A stretch of 27,059 bases of DNA from a virus. Below are positions 1-8,905 of the stretch, piece by piece (position 1 is the stretch's first letter; every line of letters begins with the position of its first letter). Location: positions 1-27,059 of IMG/VR virus record IMGVR_UViG_3300025732_000223; one strand, written 5' to 3'. Below the pieces are notes generated by a model. That model ran no database searches and was not told the DNA's origin. It saw nothing but the letters and a program-made list of their open reading frames with translations. The position numbers were made by a program, and so were the translations under genes.

Positions 1-28
1 AAAAAAATAGCCCCGACCAGCGGGGCTA
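1..28 (-). terminator. Rho-independent terminator ending the late operon
   Basis: On the minus strand a perfect 8-bp stem (TAGCCCCG / CGGGGCTA) closes a 5-nt loop (CTGGT) and is followed directly by seven T residues at the window edge. It lies about 55 nt downstream of the endolysin stop codon. This is a textbook intrinsic terminator and marks the end of the leftward transcription unit. The interval between it and the endolysin gene holds nothing else I can identify. Confidence 0.9.
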
Positions 29-82
29 AAAGCTCAGAGGAAGAAGTCCGCAAGGGGAGACGGACGGTTAAAGTGTAGCAGA

Positions 83-526
83 TTATGACAAATATAGGGC
101 GCGCTCGGTATTACGACGCGTAACCAGCCCTTTAAGCACTTTGCCGCCAGCCTTTGTGTATAGCAAAAATGCGTTTGCCGCGCCCTCAAAATCGCCGCGA
201 TTGTGCCGCATACGGATGCTGGAGCGTTGAAGCGTGCCTAGCCCAAAATTGAAGCTAATGCTAACCAATGCGTCAAACCGCCCTTGAGTAAGGCCAGTAG
301 GGCACATTCGAGCCACACCGCGCTCAAAGCGATCAAGATCGGCGCTAAGTATTTCATCTACTTCTTTCATTGTTAAAACACGATTCCAAGCGTCAGGCAG
401 CGTTTTACCGTCACCGATTAAATGCCCAACACCCACCGTCCACAAACCAATTGCGTCCTGGTAGGGCTTAGTTCTTACGCCTTCGTGGTGCTTGATTGCG
501 TCAAGCGCACGTTGACTAACTTTCAC
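83..526 (-). CDS. Endolysin, T4-type lysozyme (GH24)
   Basis: This 147-aa protein is a glycoside hydrolase family 24 muramidase that cleaves the MurNAc-GlcNAc bond of peptidoglycan at lysis. The catalytic triad is visible with T4-lysozyme spacing: Glu15 in HHEG, Asp24 in PYQDAIG and Thr30 in WTVGVGH. The family signatures FNFG (about residue 92) and GLVTRRNTERALYL (C-terminus) are present. There is no signal peptide or N-terminal anchor, so export should depend on a holin. It starts within an ATGA overlap with the upstream holin candidate, which indicates translational coupling. The length is close to that of short phage lysozymes (145-165 aa). Confidence 0.95.
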   Translation of the reverse strand: MKVSQRALDAIKHHEGVRTKPYQDAIGLWTVGVGHLIGDGKTLPDAWNRVLTMKEVDEILSADLDRFERGVARMCPTGLTQGRFDALVSISFNFGLGTLQRSSIRMRHNRGDFEGAANAFLLYTKAGGKVLKGLVTRRNTERALYLS

Positions 527-1026
527 TTTTTGAAAGCCTGACCGCCAAAATAGAATGAAATGATGGATGCAAACACAATCTGAGAATCATCATCCCATAA
601 CTGGTCTAAAGCGATGTCAAACGCTACGCCTGTTTTCCAAGCATAATAAAAACCAAACGCGTCCACAAAAACAAGCAATAAAAACATGCCATAAGTGATG
701 CCCGGTCGCACCATTGCGCGCGCATTAACAACCCATTGACTAGCACCGCGCGCGGTTTCGATGTCATGGTTGTATAAAGCCTGTCGTTCCTGCACAGCAG
801 TTTGTGCATTAGTTACATCAGCGTTAATTTGAATTTGTTCGGTTTGGATGTGGGCAATGCGTTCCTCAATCTCAAGTCCTGCTTTCTTTAGTTCTAACTC
901 GCGCTGAATTTGCAATTGCGCCATTTCAAGTTCGTGTTTTTTGTCGGCACGATCTTGGAAGAAATTCAAAATATTAGGCAAACCGCCCATTAAAAAGGAA
1001 ACAACTGTAGAGACTAGAGATAGCAT
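523..1026 (-). CDS. Probable holin, three-TM type (GTA_holin_3TM-like)
   Basis: A 167-aa membrane protein. It has a hydrophobic N-terminal segment (residues about 2-20), a long charged helical middle rich in Glu, Gln and Lys (about 25-95), and two more hydrophobic segments (about 105-125 and 145-162). It ends in FYFGGQAFKK after a VRPGITYGMF motif. That layout (RP-start TM, then a final FG-type TM and basic tail) resembles the three-TM holin family first described in gene transfer agents. It lies directly upstream of the endolysin with a 4-nt overlap. I chose the ATG at 1026, which overlaps the upstream TGA by one base and has GAGGTG five bases upstream. A GTG at 1029 is the alternative. Function is inferred from topology and position. 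Confidence 0.7.
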   Translation of the reverse strand: MLSLVSTVVSFLMGGLPNILNFFQDRADKKHELEMAQLQIQRELELKKAGLEIEERIAHIQTEQIQINADVTNAQTAVQERQALYNHDIETARGASQWVVNARAMVRPGITYGMFLLLVFVDAFGFYYAWKTGVAFDIALDQLWDDDSQIVFASIISFYFGGQAFKK

Positions 1027-1559
1027 CACATCACCTCAATTAAGAACCACAAAATCGCACCCATTGCGACCATCAAAAAGAACACAACCGTCGCTAATTC
1101 GATGGCCTCTTGCTTTTCTTTAGCCCTACGTTCGGCAATGTCTTTTTCTAATCGAGCCTGACGAATTGCTTCACGACGCGCGTCATCTTCAACACCAATA
1201 ATTCGCTGGCGTTCTGCACATAGTTCTTGGTAGAGCGCCAACTCGCCCTTCATCGTGAACATATCTTTGAGTTCACGCTCCATGTCGCGCATTTGTTTGC
1301 GCTGCATGACGATGTTAAACGCTTGCTCAAGCGCAGTTTGGTGCGCTTTTGCGCCTTCAGGATCATCCGGTGCTGGTTTGTTCTTAGCCGCTTCTGCTTC
1401 AGCAGCGGCTTTTTCAATCTGACCTTGCGCGGTAAAAAACTGACTTAGTTCGTTGTAGCAATCCTTGATCTCATGCCCAAGATTGATCGCTTCTTTAACG
1501 TAGGCTACACCAGTTTTTGCCGCTGCAAACGCAACGCCAATGGTGATCGGATCAATCAT
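1026..1559 (-). CDS. Hypothetical coiled-coil protein with C-terminal TM, lysis region
   Basis: A 177-aa protein of unknown function. The N-terminus (MIDPITIGVAFAAAKTGV) is mildly hydrophobic. The middle is highly charged and predicted helical, with Ala/Glu/Lys runs and repeated RQ/ER segments (about 60-150). A strong hydrophobic segment sits at about 153-174 next to the C-terminus. I recall similar MIDPxT-starting proteins in tailed phages, near the end of the structural/lysis block, without a known role. The start ATG overlaps the upstream stop as ATGA. An in-frame start 13 codons earlier would overlap the neighbour more and is less likely. A tail-anchored membrane protein is what can be seen; spanin, holin accessory or virion protein are all possible. 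Confidence 0.75.
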   Translation of the reverse strand: MIDPITIGVAFAAAKTGVAYVKEAINLGHEIKDCYNELSQFFTAQGQIEKAAAEAEAAKNKPAPDDPEGAKAHQTALEQAFNIVMQRKQMRDMERELKDMFTMKGELALYQELCAERQRIIGVEDDARREAIRQARLEKDIAERRAKEKQEAIELATVVFFLMVAMGAILWFLIEVM

Positions 1560-1771
1560 TTCAAGAAATTGAGCAACGTCATCATTAAAGTGATACAAAA
1601 GCCAGCCATGCTGACAATAACCGCACCGGCGCAGGCAATCATAATTTGTTCTAACCGTTTAAGCCGCGCGTTGACAGCGCGCATTTGCGTTTCAATGCCC
1701 TCATAACGCACAGAACACAAGTCCTCATGCGCGTCGATTTGCTTTTTAACGGCTATAACGGTGACAGCCAT
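1556..1771 (-). CDS. Small coiled-coil/TM protein, haemolysin XhlA-like topology
   Basis: A 71-aa protein with a charged N-terminal helix (about residues 8-42, heptad-like RYEGIETQMRAVNARLKRLE) and one C-terminal transmembrane segment (about 44-67). This topology resembles the XhlA family and other small phage lysis accessory proteins, although the primary sequence is too short to assign. It overlaps the upstream gene by one base (TAATG) and the downstream gene by four (ATGA), so translation is probably coupled. Its place between the tail-fibre genes and the holin/endolysin pair supports a lysis-related role. This is inference. Confidence 0.65.
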   Translation of the reverse strand: MAVTVIAVKKQIDAHEDLCSVRYEGIETQMRAVNARLKRLEQIMIACAGAVIVSMAGFCITLMMTLLNFLK

Positions 1772-2253
1772 TATGCGGCAACGTAGTTAGGGTCGTGAGG
1801 CCAATCCACCACAATAGCGGCTTGCAGCGCAGGAACATCCGCAGCAGCATTGATGGCGGTCACAGTGTTTGCAGCAGTTGTACGCACAGCAGCGCGCCAA
1901 GCAGACCAATTGACAGGAATGGCGGTTTGCGTCTCAAACGCTTTTGTGACCATCCAATCTGTCGGCAATAGCAGGCTGTACGCAGCGGCGTTAATGCTTG
2001 CAGCCCACTGCGTTTTTAATCCTGCAAGGTCTTTTGGCGTGTTGGTATAGGTACGCACCGCGCCGTTTAATGCGCTACTCACCCAATAGAAACGATCATC
2101 TTCGGGTGCGTTAGCGTCGGTGACTTCTTCAAGTCCAAGCGCCGCTTTTTCTTCGGGCGTGGACAGGTTGAGCCAATTGGCAGGGTATTGCGTTCCATTG
2201 ATCTCAAACGCGTTACCTTCAGTGATGTATTGATTCGGTGCTTTATAAAACAT
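1771..2253 (-). CDS. Probable tail-fibre assembly/chaperone-type protein
   Basis: A 160-aa soluble protein. The N-terminal part (residues about 1-60) contains FYKAPNQYI and the segment NGTQYPANWLNLSTPEEKAA, which is typical of phage proteins that describe a short beta domain followed by a 'pseudo-assembly' helix. The C-terminal part has LLPTDWMVTKAFE and IPVNWSAWRAAVR, the pattern seen in tail-fibre assembly and DUF4376-type proteins encoded next to tail fibres. It lies 2 nt downstream of the 814-aa fibre gene, with AGG about 7 nt before its ATG. The role (folding or attachment of the fibre) is inferred from motif and position. Confidence 0.65.
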   Translation of the reverse strand: MFYKAPNQYITEGNAFEINGTQYPANWLNLSTPEEKAALGLEEVTDANAPEDDRFYWVSSALNGAVRTYTNTPKDLAGLKTQWAASINAAAYSLLLPTDWMVTKAFETQTAIPVNWSAWRAAVRTTAANTVTAINAAADVPALQAAIVVDWPHDPNYVAA

Positions 2254-2255
2254 AA

Positions 2256-4700
2256 TTACCTCGCAAGAGCGTACTTAAAAGGGTTTTCAGCAAAGGCGGC
2301 GTAGATGTAAGTTCTTGTTCCAAACGAAACTTCGCCAGCGGCTGGGTTGGTTGTGTAGATTTTAAAACCGTTTGATAACAAATCGATTGTCGCTGTTGTT
2401 GCGCCGTTAGCGCCTTCCGCAGAAGTATCATTCGGCACAAGCCAAGATGTAGCTGGCGCTGCTACGTTATAAGTTTGGCGAGAACTATCAAAAATAAACC
2501 ATCTTTCTACGTTATCTGAGTTTTTCAGTATGATTAAACGTGGCCTAAAACCAAGATAGGTAAATGTTCCGTTCGTTGAATTGTTGTTCGTCCACGTACC
2601 AAACGCGCTGTAGCCAGCGATTGGGGCGAAGCAGTAAGCAACAATGTTGTCATTGTTTGTATACGCTGCTGTTGTCATTGAAAACACGGTGCTTGTCGGT
2701 GCAGCTGCAAAATATCCTGCCGCCGCCGCTGCAGTGCTGTTCAAAATCAATCGCTGCGTGTAGCCTAACGAAACGTGATACACGTCCCAATTAAATGCGG
2801 AAGAACGGTCTTTTACAATAATAAAACTTGGTGCAACACCTAAACCGTGACCAATAGTGTTGTTTGCTGATGTTGAAAAAGTCCAAGTAACAACACTAAA
2901 TCCAGCAGTGGAATTGACGCTAACGGTAGACGTTCTATTGCCGTCGGTGTTGGATGACGATGAGCCAGCACCAGCAAGCCATTGCCAACCGACATAAGTA
3001 GCCGCATTGGTGTTCATTTGAGCCAGCGCACCAACAGTAAAGCCCGTGCTACCAAACGCAGTTAAGCCTGTTGTCTCTGTTGTCTCTGCTGTTGTTGTGT
3101 TGCTCTCTAACTGTTTTTGCACACCACGAACAGAGTCATATAGCGCATGGTCTGTTGCACCACTTCTGCCTTTTACCCAAACAAAGTCAGGATAAAAAGA
3201 TGCGCTACCAACAGTGTTTGCAATGGTTAAAGAAGCTCCGGTTCCAGTGTATGTTGTAGCCGCCATATACCCCGCACCATTCGCAATCGTCGGCGTTGAC
3301 AGGTTTTGAGTGCAAAGTGCTTTGAAGCCTGATGGGGCGGTGTAGCTAAATGCGCGTTGACCGAAGTTAAAATCAAATGCTCCGTTTGAGTTATAAAAAG
3401 ACACTGCTGGCATCATTGTCGTTGCTGTGCCTGACAGCGTACCTGTTGGTGACGTGCCAGCAGCAGGGTCACCTTGTACCCATGAACCTGATGTATTCCT
3501 AAACCAAATTTTTCCTGCGTCGGCATCGTAAGCAATTCCAATAGTACCGTTAGCAAGAGCAGGAGCCGTTCCAGAAACCGTAAAATTGCTTGAGTAAAAA
3601 TTACCTAACGTGGTTGTATACCCCCAACCAATCGCATTACCACTACTTGCTAAAGAAGTTCCATCAGCAAAACCAATGTAGCTTTGTATGCCAACAATAT
3701 TTACTGTTGATGTTGTTGGATTATTTACAGCAACTTCCCAATACCATTTGCCAGTAGTCATTGGAAATGTGCCGTAAATTATTTGATGGTTTGCTGTGTT
3801 ATCTCCGGATACTTGAAGATTCCCTGTGATAGCAGAAACCCTGCTATTTTTAGCGACAGGGTTCATAACACAATAATTCCCACGCACCGTACCACCAGCG
3901 CCAGTGTCAGTGCCATACGGTGTCGGCGTGTCAACCATTGAATCGTAAGTTGCGCCAGCAGTAACGCTAATGTTGTTAGGTGTCCAGTTGTTTCCGTTGC
4001 CGGAATAGTCCTTGCCGATAGTTGCAGCAGTGTTGTTGCTGTTATCGCTGAAATTCAGATAAAAGCCGTTCGTTCCGTAAGTGCCAGTGTATCTCGCTGG
4101 CCCCCACACGCCAGTTGTCGTGTTGATTGCGCCGAAGCTAGATGGCGTTAGTTGCTGACCGTCGATGAAGTTGACTTCGGTAAGGTAGCCGTCAAAGTAG
4201 TTTTGTGATGCTGGAACTCCATAAGCACCTAATGCATGAGAAACAGCAGAGTTAATATAGGTACTAGAATTTTGAGTAGGATAAGTTATAGTGCCACTAA
4301 AAGATGTAATCTGAGTTCCATTTACATAGAACTTTACTCTGTTTGTGTTTGTTGCTTGTGTCGTATCAACCGCAATAACTAAGTGATACCAAGCAGACGG
4401 GTCACGAAAAACTTGGGTTGTGTGATATTCCCCATTTGACCCCGCATTGATATACAGAGCAAGGCTATCCCCTGTTTCAAAAAATATATTATCCGTCCCT
4501 GTTGCAAAAAATAGTCGCTGTGTAACGCTAAGTGTTCCACGCTTTATCCATGCACTCCATGTCCAAATCTTGTTGTTTGTCGGTGTTGTCAGCGTCCGAT
4601 TGAAATACGCACTTGCAGCCGAGCGCAGACGCACACTGCGGCTGATTTGATAGCCGGTAGCGCCGCCTTTACCTAAAAATATGTCTTTTGAACTAAACAT
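2256..4700 (-). CDS. Tail fibre / receptor-binding protein with LamG- and SPRY-like domains
   Basis: An 814-aa beta-rich protein. Residues about 25-185 look like a concanavalin/LamG fold (WTWSAWIKRG, FYVNGTQI, GYLTEVNFIDGQQL). Residues about 285-460 look like an SPRY/B30.2 domain (GKWYWEVAV, IGFADG, IGIAYDADAGKIWFRN). The C-terminal third contains three diverged copies of one beta module, each opening with (F/L)(V/I)xVKxR-like strands and a D-S-R/V element (FVWVKGRSGA, FIIVKDRSSA, LIILKNSDNV) and ending in an aromatic strand (YVGWQWLAG, NIVAYCFAP, YIYAAFAENP). This matches a fibre-tip module I associate with DUF7483. It starts in a TAATG overlap with the upstream fibre gene. It is probably the host-recognition protein; the ligand is unknown. 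Confidence 0.8.
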   Translation of the reverse strand: MFSSKDIFLGKGGATGYQISRSVRLRSAASAYFNRTLTTPTNNKIWTWSAWIKRGTLSVTQRLFFATGTDNIFFETGDSLALYINAGSNGEYHTTQVFRDPSAWYHLVIAVDTTQATNTNRVKFYVNGTQITSFSGTITYPTQNSSTYINSAVSHALGAYGVPASQNYFDGYLTEVNFIDGQQLTPSSFGAINTTTGVWGPARYTGTYGTNGFYLNFSDNSNNTAATIGKDYSGNGNNWTPNNISVTAGATYDSMVDTPTPYGTDTGAGGTVRGNYCVMNPVAKNSRVSAITGNLQVSGDNTANHQIIYGTFPMTTGKWYWEVAVNNPTTSTVNIVGIQSYIGFADGTSLASSGNAIGWGYTTTLGNFYSSNFTVSGTAPALANGTIGIAYDADAGKIWFRNTSGSWVQGDPAAGTSPTGTLSGTATTMMPAVSFYNSNGAFDFNFGQRAFSYTAPSGFKALCTQNLSTPTIANGAGYMAATTYTGTGASLTIANTVGSASFYPDFVWVKGRSGATDHALYDSVRGVQKQLESNTTTAETTETTGLTAFGSTGFTVGALAQMNTNAATYVGWQWLAGAGSSSSNTDGNRTSTVSVNSTAGFSVVTWTFSTSANNTIGHGLGVAPSFIIVKDRSSAFNWDVYHVSLGYTQRLILNSTAAAAAGYFAAAPTSTVFSMTTAAYTNNDNIVAYCFAPIAGYSAFGTWTNNNSTNGTFTYLGFRPRLIILKNSDNVERWFIFDSSRQTYNVAAPATSWLVPNDTSAEGANGATTATIDLLSNGFKIYTTNPAAGEVSFGTRTYIYAAFAENPFKYALAR

Positions 4701-5704
4701 TATTGGTATGCCTGTTGGAATGCGCCGTACCAGTTAGTGCCATCGGCAACAAAGGTCAGAATATCCCAGCGGCTCGCGGTGGTCGTGATCGTGGGCGCGG
4801 TGTTGCTAGGCCATTTTACGCTAGTAAACGTGGCTGTAAACGATCCTGCACCTGTGCTTAAGATCAAAATAAATGACTTACCTGCGGTGGCGGTCGGCAT
4901 GGTAAACGTGCAGTTGCCGGTCAGCGTGCAAGTTTGCACCGTGCCGCTAGTCAACGACAGGGTTTGCGATGTGCTGCTGTTGCCGATTGCGACCACGCTT
5001 TCAACGTAGTTGGTCACGGTCGGGTTGGTCAGCACAGGCGTGGCGATGGTCGGCGTGGTGTCTAACACCATCTTGCCAGTGCCAGTCACGGCGTTGGTCA
5101 GCGTTACGCCACCATACGTTAGCGCCGCCGATAATGTGGTCGCGCCAGTTACGCCAAGCGTGCCCGAAACATTTAGGTTGGTAAACGAATTAGCATCTAG
5201 CAACTGAAAGCGCGTTCCGTCGTACGCAATTAACGCCACTTGGTTAGCGACCATATCGCCAGCCACAAGCGCCGTTGAACCAGTGCGCGTGATTGACTTA
5301 GCGCCCAATCCATCAATGTTGATGGTCACTGCGCCAGTGTTGGTATTTGCCACCACAAACGAAAACATATTGCCTGCCGCATACGCAGTCAGCGCAGGCG
5401 ATGCCGTCGCGGTCAATGTATCTGTACCAGTAACCGTCAGCAATTTGTCAGCATTGCTTTGCAATTGTCCGTAACGCACAGCGTCGGTGGACAGCGTAGC
5501 AGCACCCAAATTGGTGATCTTAAAATTACCCATGCCGATGTTAGCGGTCGGCGTGCTTTGACCGTCTTTTGTTAACGCGGTGGTCAAACCGTTGGCTAGG
5601 TCGGCAGTCAGCGCGTTAAACGCAGTCGAAGAAATGACTGTGCCCGAAACAACTGGTTGTCCAGTGGTGTTGATGTTAAATGTGCCGCTTCCGTTGTAGC
5701 TCAT
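4700..5704 (-). CDS. Tail appendage/fibre protein
   Basis: A 334-aa Thr/Ala/Gly-rich protein with low charge and almost entirely beta character. The N-terminus carries the phage-fibre pattern GQPVVSGTVISSTAFNAL ... LTKDGQSTPTANIGMG ... ITNLGAAT (residues about 15-70), which in many tailed phages precedes the fibre shaft. The middle has repeated TGxTTLSAAL / LTNPTVTN strands. The C-terminus (CTFTMPTATAGKSFIL ... DGTNWYGAF) resembles a small beta-sandwich module found at fibre ends. SD AGGAG lies 8-12 nt upstream of the ATG. It probably trimerises and either links the 814-aa fibre to the tail hub or forms a separate spike. Confidence 0.75.
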   Translation of the reverse strand: MSYNGSGTFNINTTGQPVVSGTVISSTAFNALTADLANGLTTALTKDGQSTPTANIGMGNFKITNLGAATLSTDAVRYGQLQSNADKLLTVTGTDTLTATASPALTAYAAGNMFSFVVANTNTGAVTINIDGLGAKSITRTGSTALVAGDMVANQVALIAYDGTRFQLLDANSFTNLNVSGTLGVTGATTLSAALTYGGVTLTNAVTGTGKMVLDTTPTIATPVLTNPTVTNYVESVVAIGNSSTSQTLSLTSGTVQTCTLTGNCTFTMPTATAGKSFILILSTGAGSFTATFTSVKWPSNTAPTITTTASRWDILTFVADGTNWYGAFQQAYQ

Positions 5705-5722
5705 TTCAAATGCTCCTAATAA

Positions 5723-7369
5723 TTACCGAAGTATATTTCTAAGTTCTTGGTTTGTAGGTTCTTGAACGCGACCTAATTGATATGCCAATTCTCTAGCGAC
5801 TCTAGGATTGATTTTATCCATTCCGGGATAATTTCTTAAAGCATCAACTAAACCAGCACCACGTCCAGCCATTGCAGCGCTTTCGCCAACAATTCTTGGT
5901 GATGTCAAACCAAGCAATGGCAAAAGCAATGGATTGCTCAATGCGCTAGAACCTGCCGTTATAGCAGAACCAATACCTTGTAAACCGCGTGGGGTAATAG
6001 CACTTAAAGATTGTCCAGCAAGTTGTGGAAATAAGTTATCAGCAGCACCAGTTTTCTCTAATTCACGACCTAATTCAACACGCCGACCATAATTTGTATT
6101 AGCGTTATTACGCAAAATTGATTGCAATTTACGAACAGTAGTATCTATGTTTGCATTTGGGCTAATTGATAACGACTTTTCCATTTCTCTAAGCAATTTG
6201 CTTGCTTCTTCATAGTCTTCCATAACTTTGCCATAAGCAGGCGCTTGGTCAACTATTTGCTTTTTGACTGCTTGATAAACGTTATCTGCAACATTTTGTG
6301 CTGGTGTATTGGGTTGCGTAGAATCACGAATATCGCTAATTGCTTTTTTGAGCGCATCTAATCCTTCAGGCGTATGAAATTCTGATGGGTTTAAAGACTT
6401 CCAAGTATTTACTTTTTCATTGATTTTTTGCCATGTTTCTGCGGCACTTTCATCAATTACTTGACCTTTAAACGTACCGCGAGACTTAATTTCACCAATA
6501 GAATCTTCAATTGGTTTAAAGTCTAAAACGGTTTTGTCTTGTGTAACTCCTTGTTGCCCAAACATTCCTTCACGATAAGCCTTTGCGCGATCTTGACGCA
6601 TTTTTTCTACTGCGTCTTTTGCCGATTTTACAGGCGCATTGGATGATTCGGTGCCACGCATTTGACCAAGCAAATTTGCTAATCTCTCATTACCTGAACG
6701 ACCTGCTTGGAATGCTTCATTGATAGATGTGGGGCCTGCGCCAGTAGAAAACCCCAAAACGTTAGGCACTGCTTTTCCAGCCGCAACAACAGGCGTAAGT
6801 GGGTCTACCAATCGCCCCGCCGAAGCGGTCAAACTTCCTGCTTTGCCGATCATGCCCGGCGCTTTAGCCGCTAATGTACCGCCACCTGTCAAAATTGCTG
6901 CGGCATCAGAAGCAAACCCAACTGGATCAGTGGCAATGGTATTTTTTAGATTTTCAATACCGCCATATCGTTTGACAAAAAAATCACCAACTGCATTTGC
7001 AGCAGCAGTATCCATTGCTGGTGCGCTGCCACGCGCTTCAGGTGGGGATAATTCTCTAACTTTTTGAATGACACCTTTACCTATATCTACAATGCTTGTG
7101 GCTGTATCAATAGGATGAATAAATGGCTGCACAATATCTTGTGCAAATTGCATGGCACTTTTGGGCGTATTGAGAAGTGCTTGTTTTGCCACTTCACCAT
7201 AAGACAAAGGTTTTGGTGCTGCAATTGGTTGGGGTTGCCCAACAGTTGCCCACGGATTTGGAACATCTTGTTGCACAACCGATGATGGCATTGCCTGAAC
7301 TGGTGCAACACTAGGAACTTGTTGACCAATCGGCGTTATTGACATGACTTTCCAAGCATCTTCAGCCAT
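5723..7369 (-). CDS. Internal virion / DNA-ejection protein candidate
   Basis: A 548-aa protein. The N-terminal 60 residues are rich in Pro, Gln and Val. Residues about 145-215 are Ala/Gly-rich and semi-hydrophobic (AAAILTGGGTLAAKAPGMIG). Residues about 225-420 are charged and helical with long heptad-like stretches (AKDAVEKMRQDRAKAYREG; YEEASKLLREMEKS). A second Ala/Gly/Leu-rich hydrophobic region follows (about 450-515). This alternation of amphipathic helix and Ala/Gly-rich segments is typical of podoviral ejection proteins, which form a channel across the envelope. It is the last of a run of four such genes between the tail hub and the fibres and begins immediately after the upstream stop. 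No enzymatic domain is visible. Confidence 0.65.
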   Translation of the reverse strand: MAEDAWKVMSITPIGQQVPSVAPVQAMPSSVVQQDVPNPWATVGQPQPIAAPKPLSYGEVAKQALLNTPKSAMQFAQDIVQPFIHPIDTATSIVDIGKGVIQKVRELSPPEARGSAPAMDTAAANAVGDFFVKRYGGIENLKNTIATDPVGFASDAAAILTGGGTLAAKAPGMIGKAGSLTASAGRLVDPLTPVVAAGKAVPNVLGFSTGAGPTSINEAFQAGRSGNERLANLLGQMRGTESSNAPVKSAKDAVEKMRQDRAKAYREGMFGQQGVTQDKTVLDFKPIEDSIGEIKSRGTFKGQVIDESAAETWQKINEKVNTWKSLNPSEFHTPEGLDALKKAISDIRDSTQPNTPAQNVADNVYQAVKKQIVDQAPAYGKVMEDYEEASKLLREMEKSLSISPNANIDTTVRKLQSILRNNANTNYGRRVELGRELEKTGAADNLFPQLAGQSLSAITPRGLQGIGSAITAGSSALSNPLLLPLLGLTSPRIVGESAAMAGRGAGLVDALRNYPGMDKINPRVARELAYQLGRVQEPTNQELRNILR

Positions 7370-8905
7370 TTATTTCACCTGTACCGGTTTGCCATTTTTC
7401 AAAGTCCACACTTGACCGTTTTCAAAAGCAGTTTCGTGTCCTTCTTTCAATGCTGACATTGGCGGTAATGCAGTGCCCGCTGGAGACGTGTAATCTGTAA
7501 TAACGTTTCTAGGATCTAAATTCATCCTTTTTGCTATATCGGTGTAATTTTGTTGAATACGTTTAGCGCCATCTAATTGTGCTTTGTATAAATTATCTGC
7601 TTCACGCAAAAAGTCGTTTCTTAAATCAGGCGGCAAACGTTGACCGCTAATAACTCTTTGCATAGCGCCTTGCACGCGTTCACCAAAAGAGCCTGAAGCG
7701 GCAGCAGTAGCAAATTCTGATTCTCTAACAACAGAACCCGGATCAAGCAATTTGACATAGCTATAAAGCAATGACATATCACCAGCGCCAGTATTAGCAA
7801 CACCACGAATTTTGGTGTGTGCATCTTGCACAGTTCTAAAATCTTTTGTTAAAGCATTAAATTCATCACGCAAAGTATTTTCACGTTCAGGCGCATTTTT
7901 TAACGCTTCAGCCATCATTCTTGGCGATTGCAACACTCTTGCGTTTGCAGATGGCCCACTTGCTGGTTGCGTAACATTAACAGAAGGATTTGGCACAGCC
8001 GATGCAGGTTGCGGTGCGCCACCAAACGCAGCGCCTCTTGGTTGTACTAACCCTAATCTTACGCCAGTATCATAATAAAGTTGTTCAGCGCTAATTCCAA
8101 TACGAGCAGCTTCATTTTGTAATTGTCTACGTTGATTTTCAGACAATTGATTAAATGCTCTATCAGAAAGATCTCTTTCTTGTTTAAGTCTTGCTTCAGT
8201 GTCTGCAGAAACAGCTGGTTTTGCACCGCCTGTTTCAATAACTTTTCTGTTTCCTTCTTTGTTATAAGCAACCGTGACAATTGTGCCATCTGCCAATTGT
8301 TCACGAATTGGCTGTCCATAATCAGCTTTTTCTGGCGCGGTAAATTTGGGTTGCAAAGTGTTCGGATCAAGCAAGATGTCGCCAGCACCAACTTTAATTG
8401 GCGCTTTTGTTGCTGATTGCGAAAGATATTTCTGAAAAGCCAAATTACGCATTTCGGGCGTTTTCAACACATCTTGACCAAATATTGCTGAATCAAATAT
8501 GTCAGCAGGTTTACCTGCAACTGCTGGTTGTATAGCAAGGCCGCCTTCACCGCCAGCGCCAACTTCGCCACCCGGTATTACTTCTGCTGGTTTACTTTCT
8601 CTTGGTTTCAATGCTTCAATCAACGTTTGCATATCGCTTGCCTGATCCGCACGATAACGCTCACCTAACGCTTGTTCTTCTTTACGCGCATCGCTTTGCA
8701 TTTTTGCAGCAGCAAATCCTTGCAACGCTTTTGCCAGTCCTGTAAGTGGCGATGTGCGTGCTTCAATGCCTTTGTAGCTAAAGCGTTCCGGTGCTTGCAT
8801 AGATTGCTGTTGTAGCAACTGTGCAAGTTGTCTTTGTTCTTGAATTTTTGCCAAATCGGATTGATATGGATTTGGCGCAGTAAAACTGACAATTTGATTT
8901 TGCAT
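7370..8905 (-). CDS. Internal virion / DNA-ejection protein candidate
   Basis: A 511-aa Gln/Ala-rich helical protein. The N-terminus (QIVSFTAPNPYQ ... QLAQLLQQQ) is shared with the 87-aa protein encoded just upstream. Residues about 330-450 form a helical region with LLYSYVKLLDPGSVVRESEF, a pattern I recognise from phage ejection/internal proteins. The far C-terminus is a small domain (VWTLKNGKPVQV). No hydrophobic anchor is evident. The ATG follows the upstream TAA without a gap. The DPGSVVRE motif and the gene position support an internal virion protein; the exact function is inferred. Confidence 0.7.
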   Translation of the reverse strand: MQNQIVSFTAPNPYQSDLAKIQEQRQLAQLLQQQSMQAPERFSYKGIEARTSPLTGLAKALQGFAAAKMQSDARKEEQALGERYRADQASDMQTLIEALKPRESKPAEVIPGGEVGAGGEGGLAIQPAVAGKPADIFDSAIFGQDVLKTPEMRNLAFQKYLSQSATKAPIKVGAGDILLDPNTLQPKFTAPEKADYGQPIREQLADGTIVTVAYNKEGNRKVIETGGAKPAVSADTEARLKQERDLSDRAFNQLSENQRRQLQNEAARIGISAEQLYYDTGVRLGLVQPRGAAFGGAPQPASAVPNPSVNVTQPASGPSANARVLQSPRMMAEALKNAPERENTLRDEFNALTKDFRTVQDAHTKIRGVANTGAGDMSLLYSYVKLLDPGSVVRESEFATAAASGSFGERVQGAMQRVISGQRLPPDLRNDFLREADNLYKAQLDGAKRIQQNYTDIAKRMNLDPRNVITDYTSPAGTALPPMSALKEGHETAFENGQVWTLKNGKPVQVK

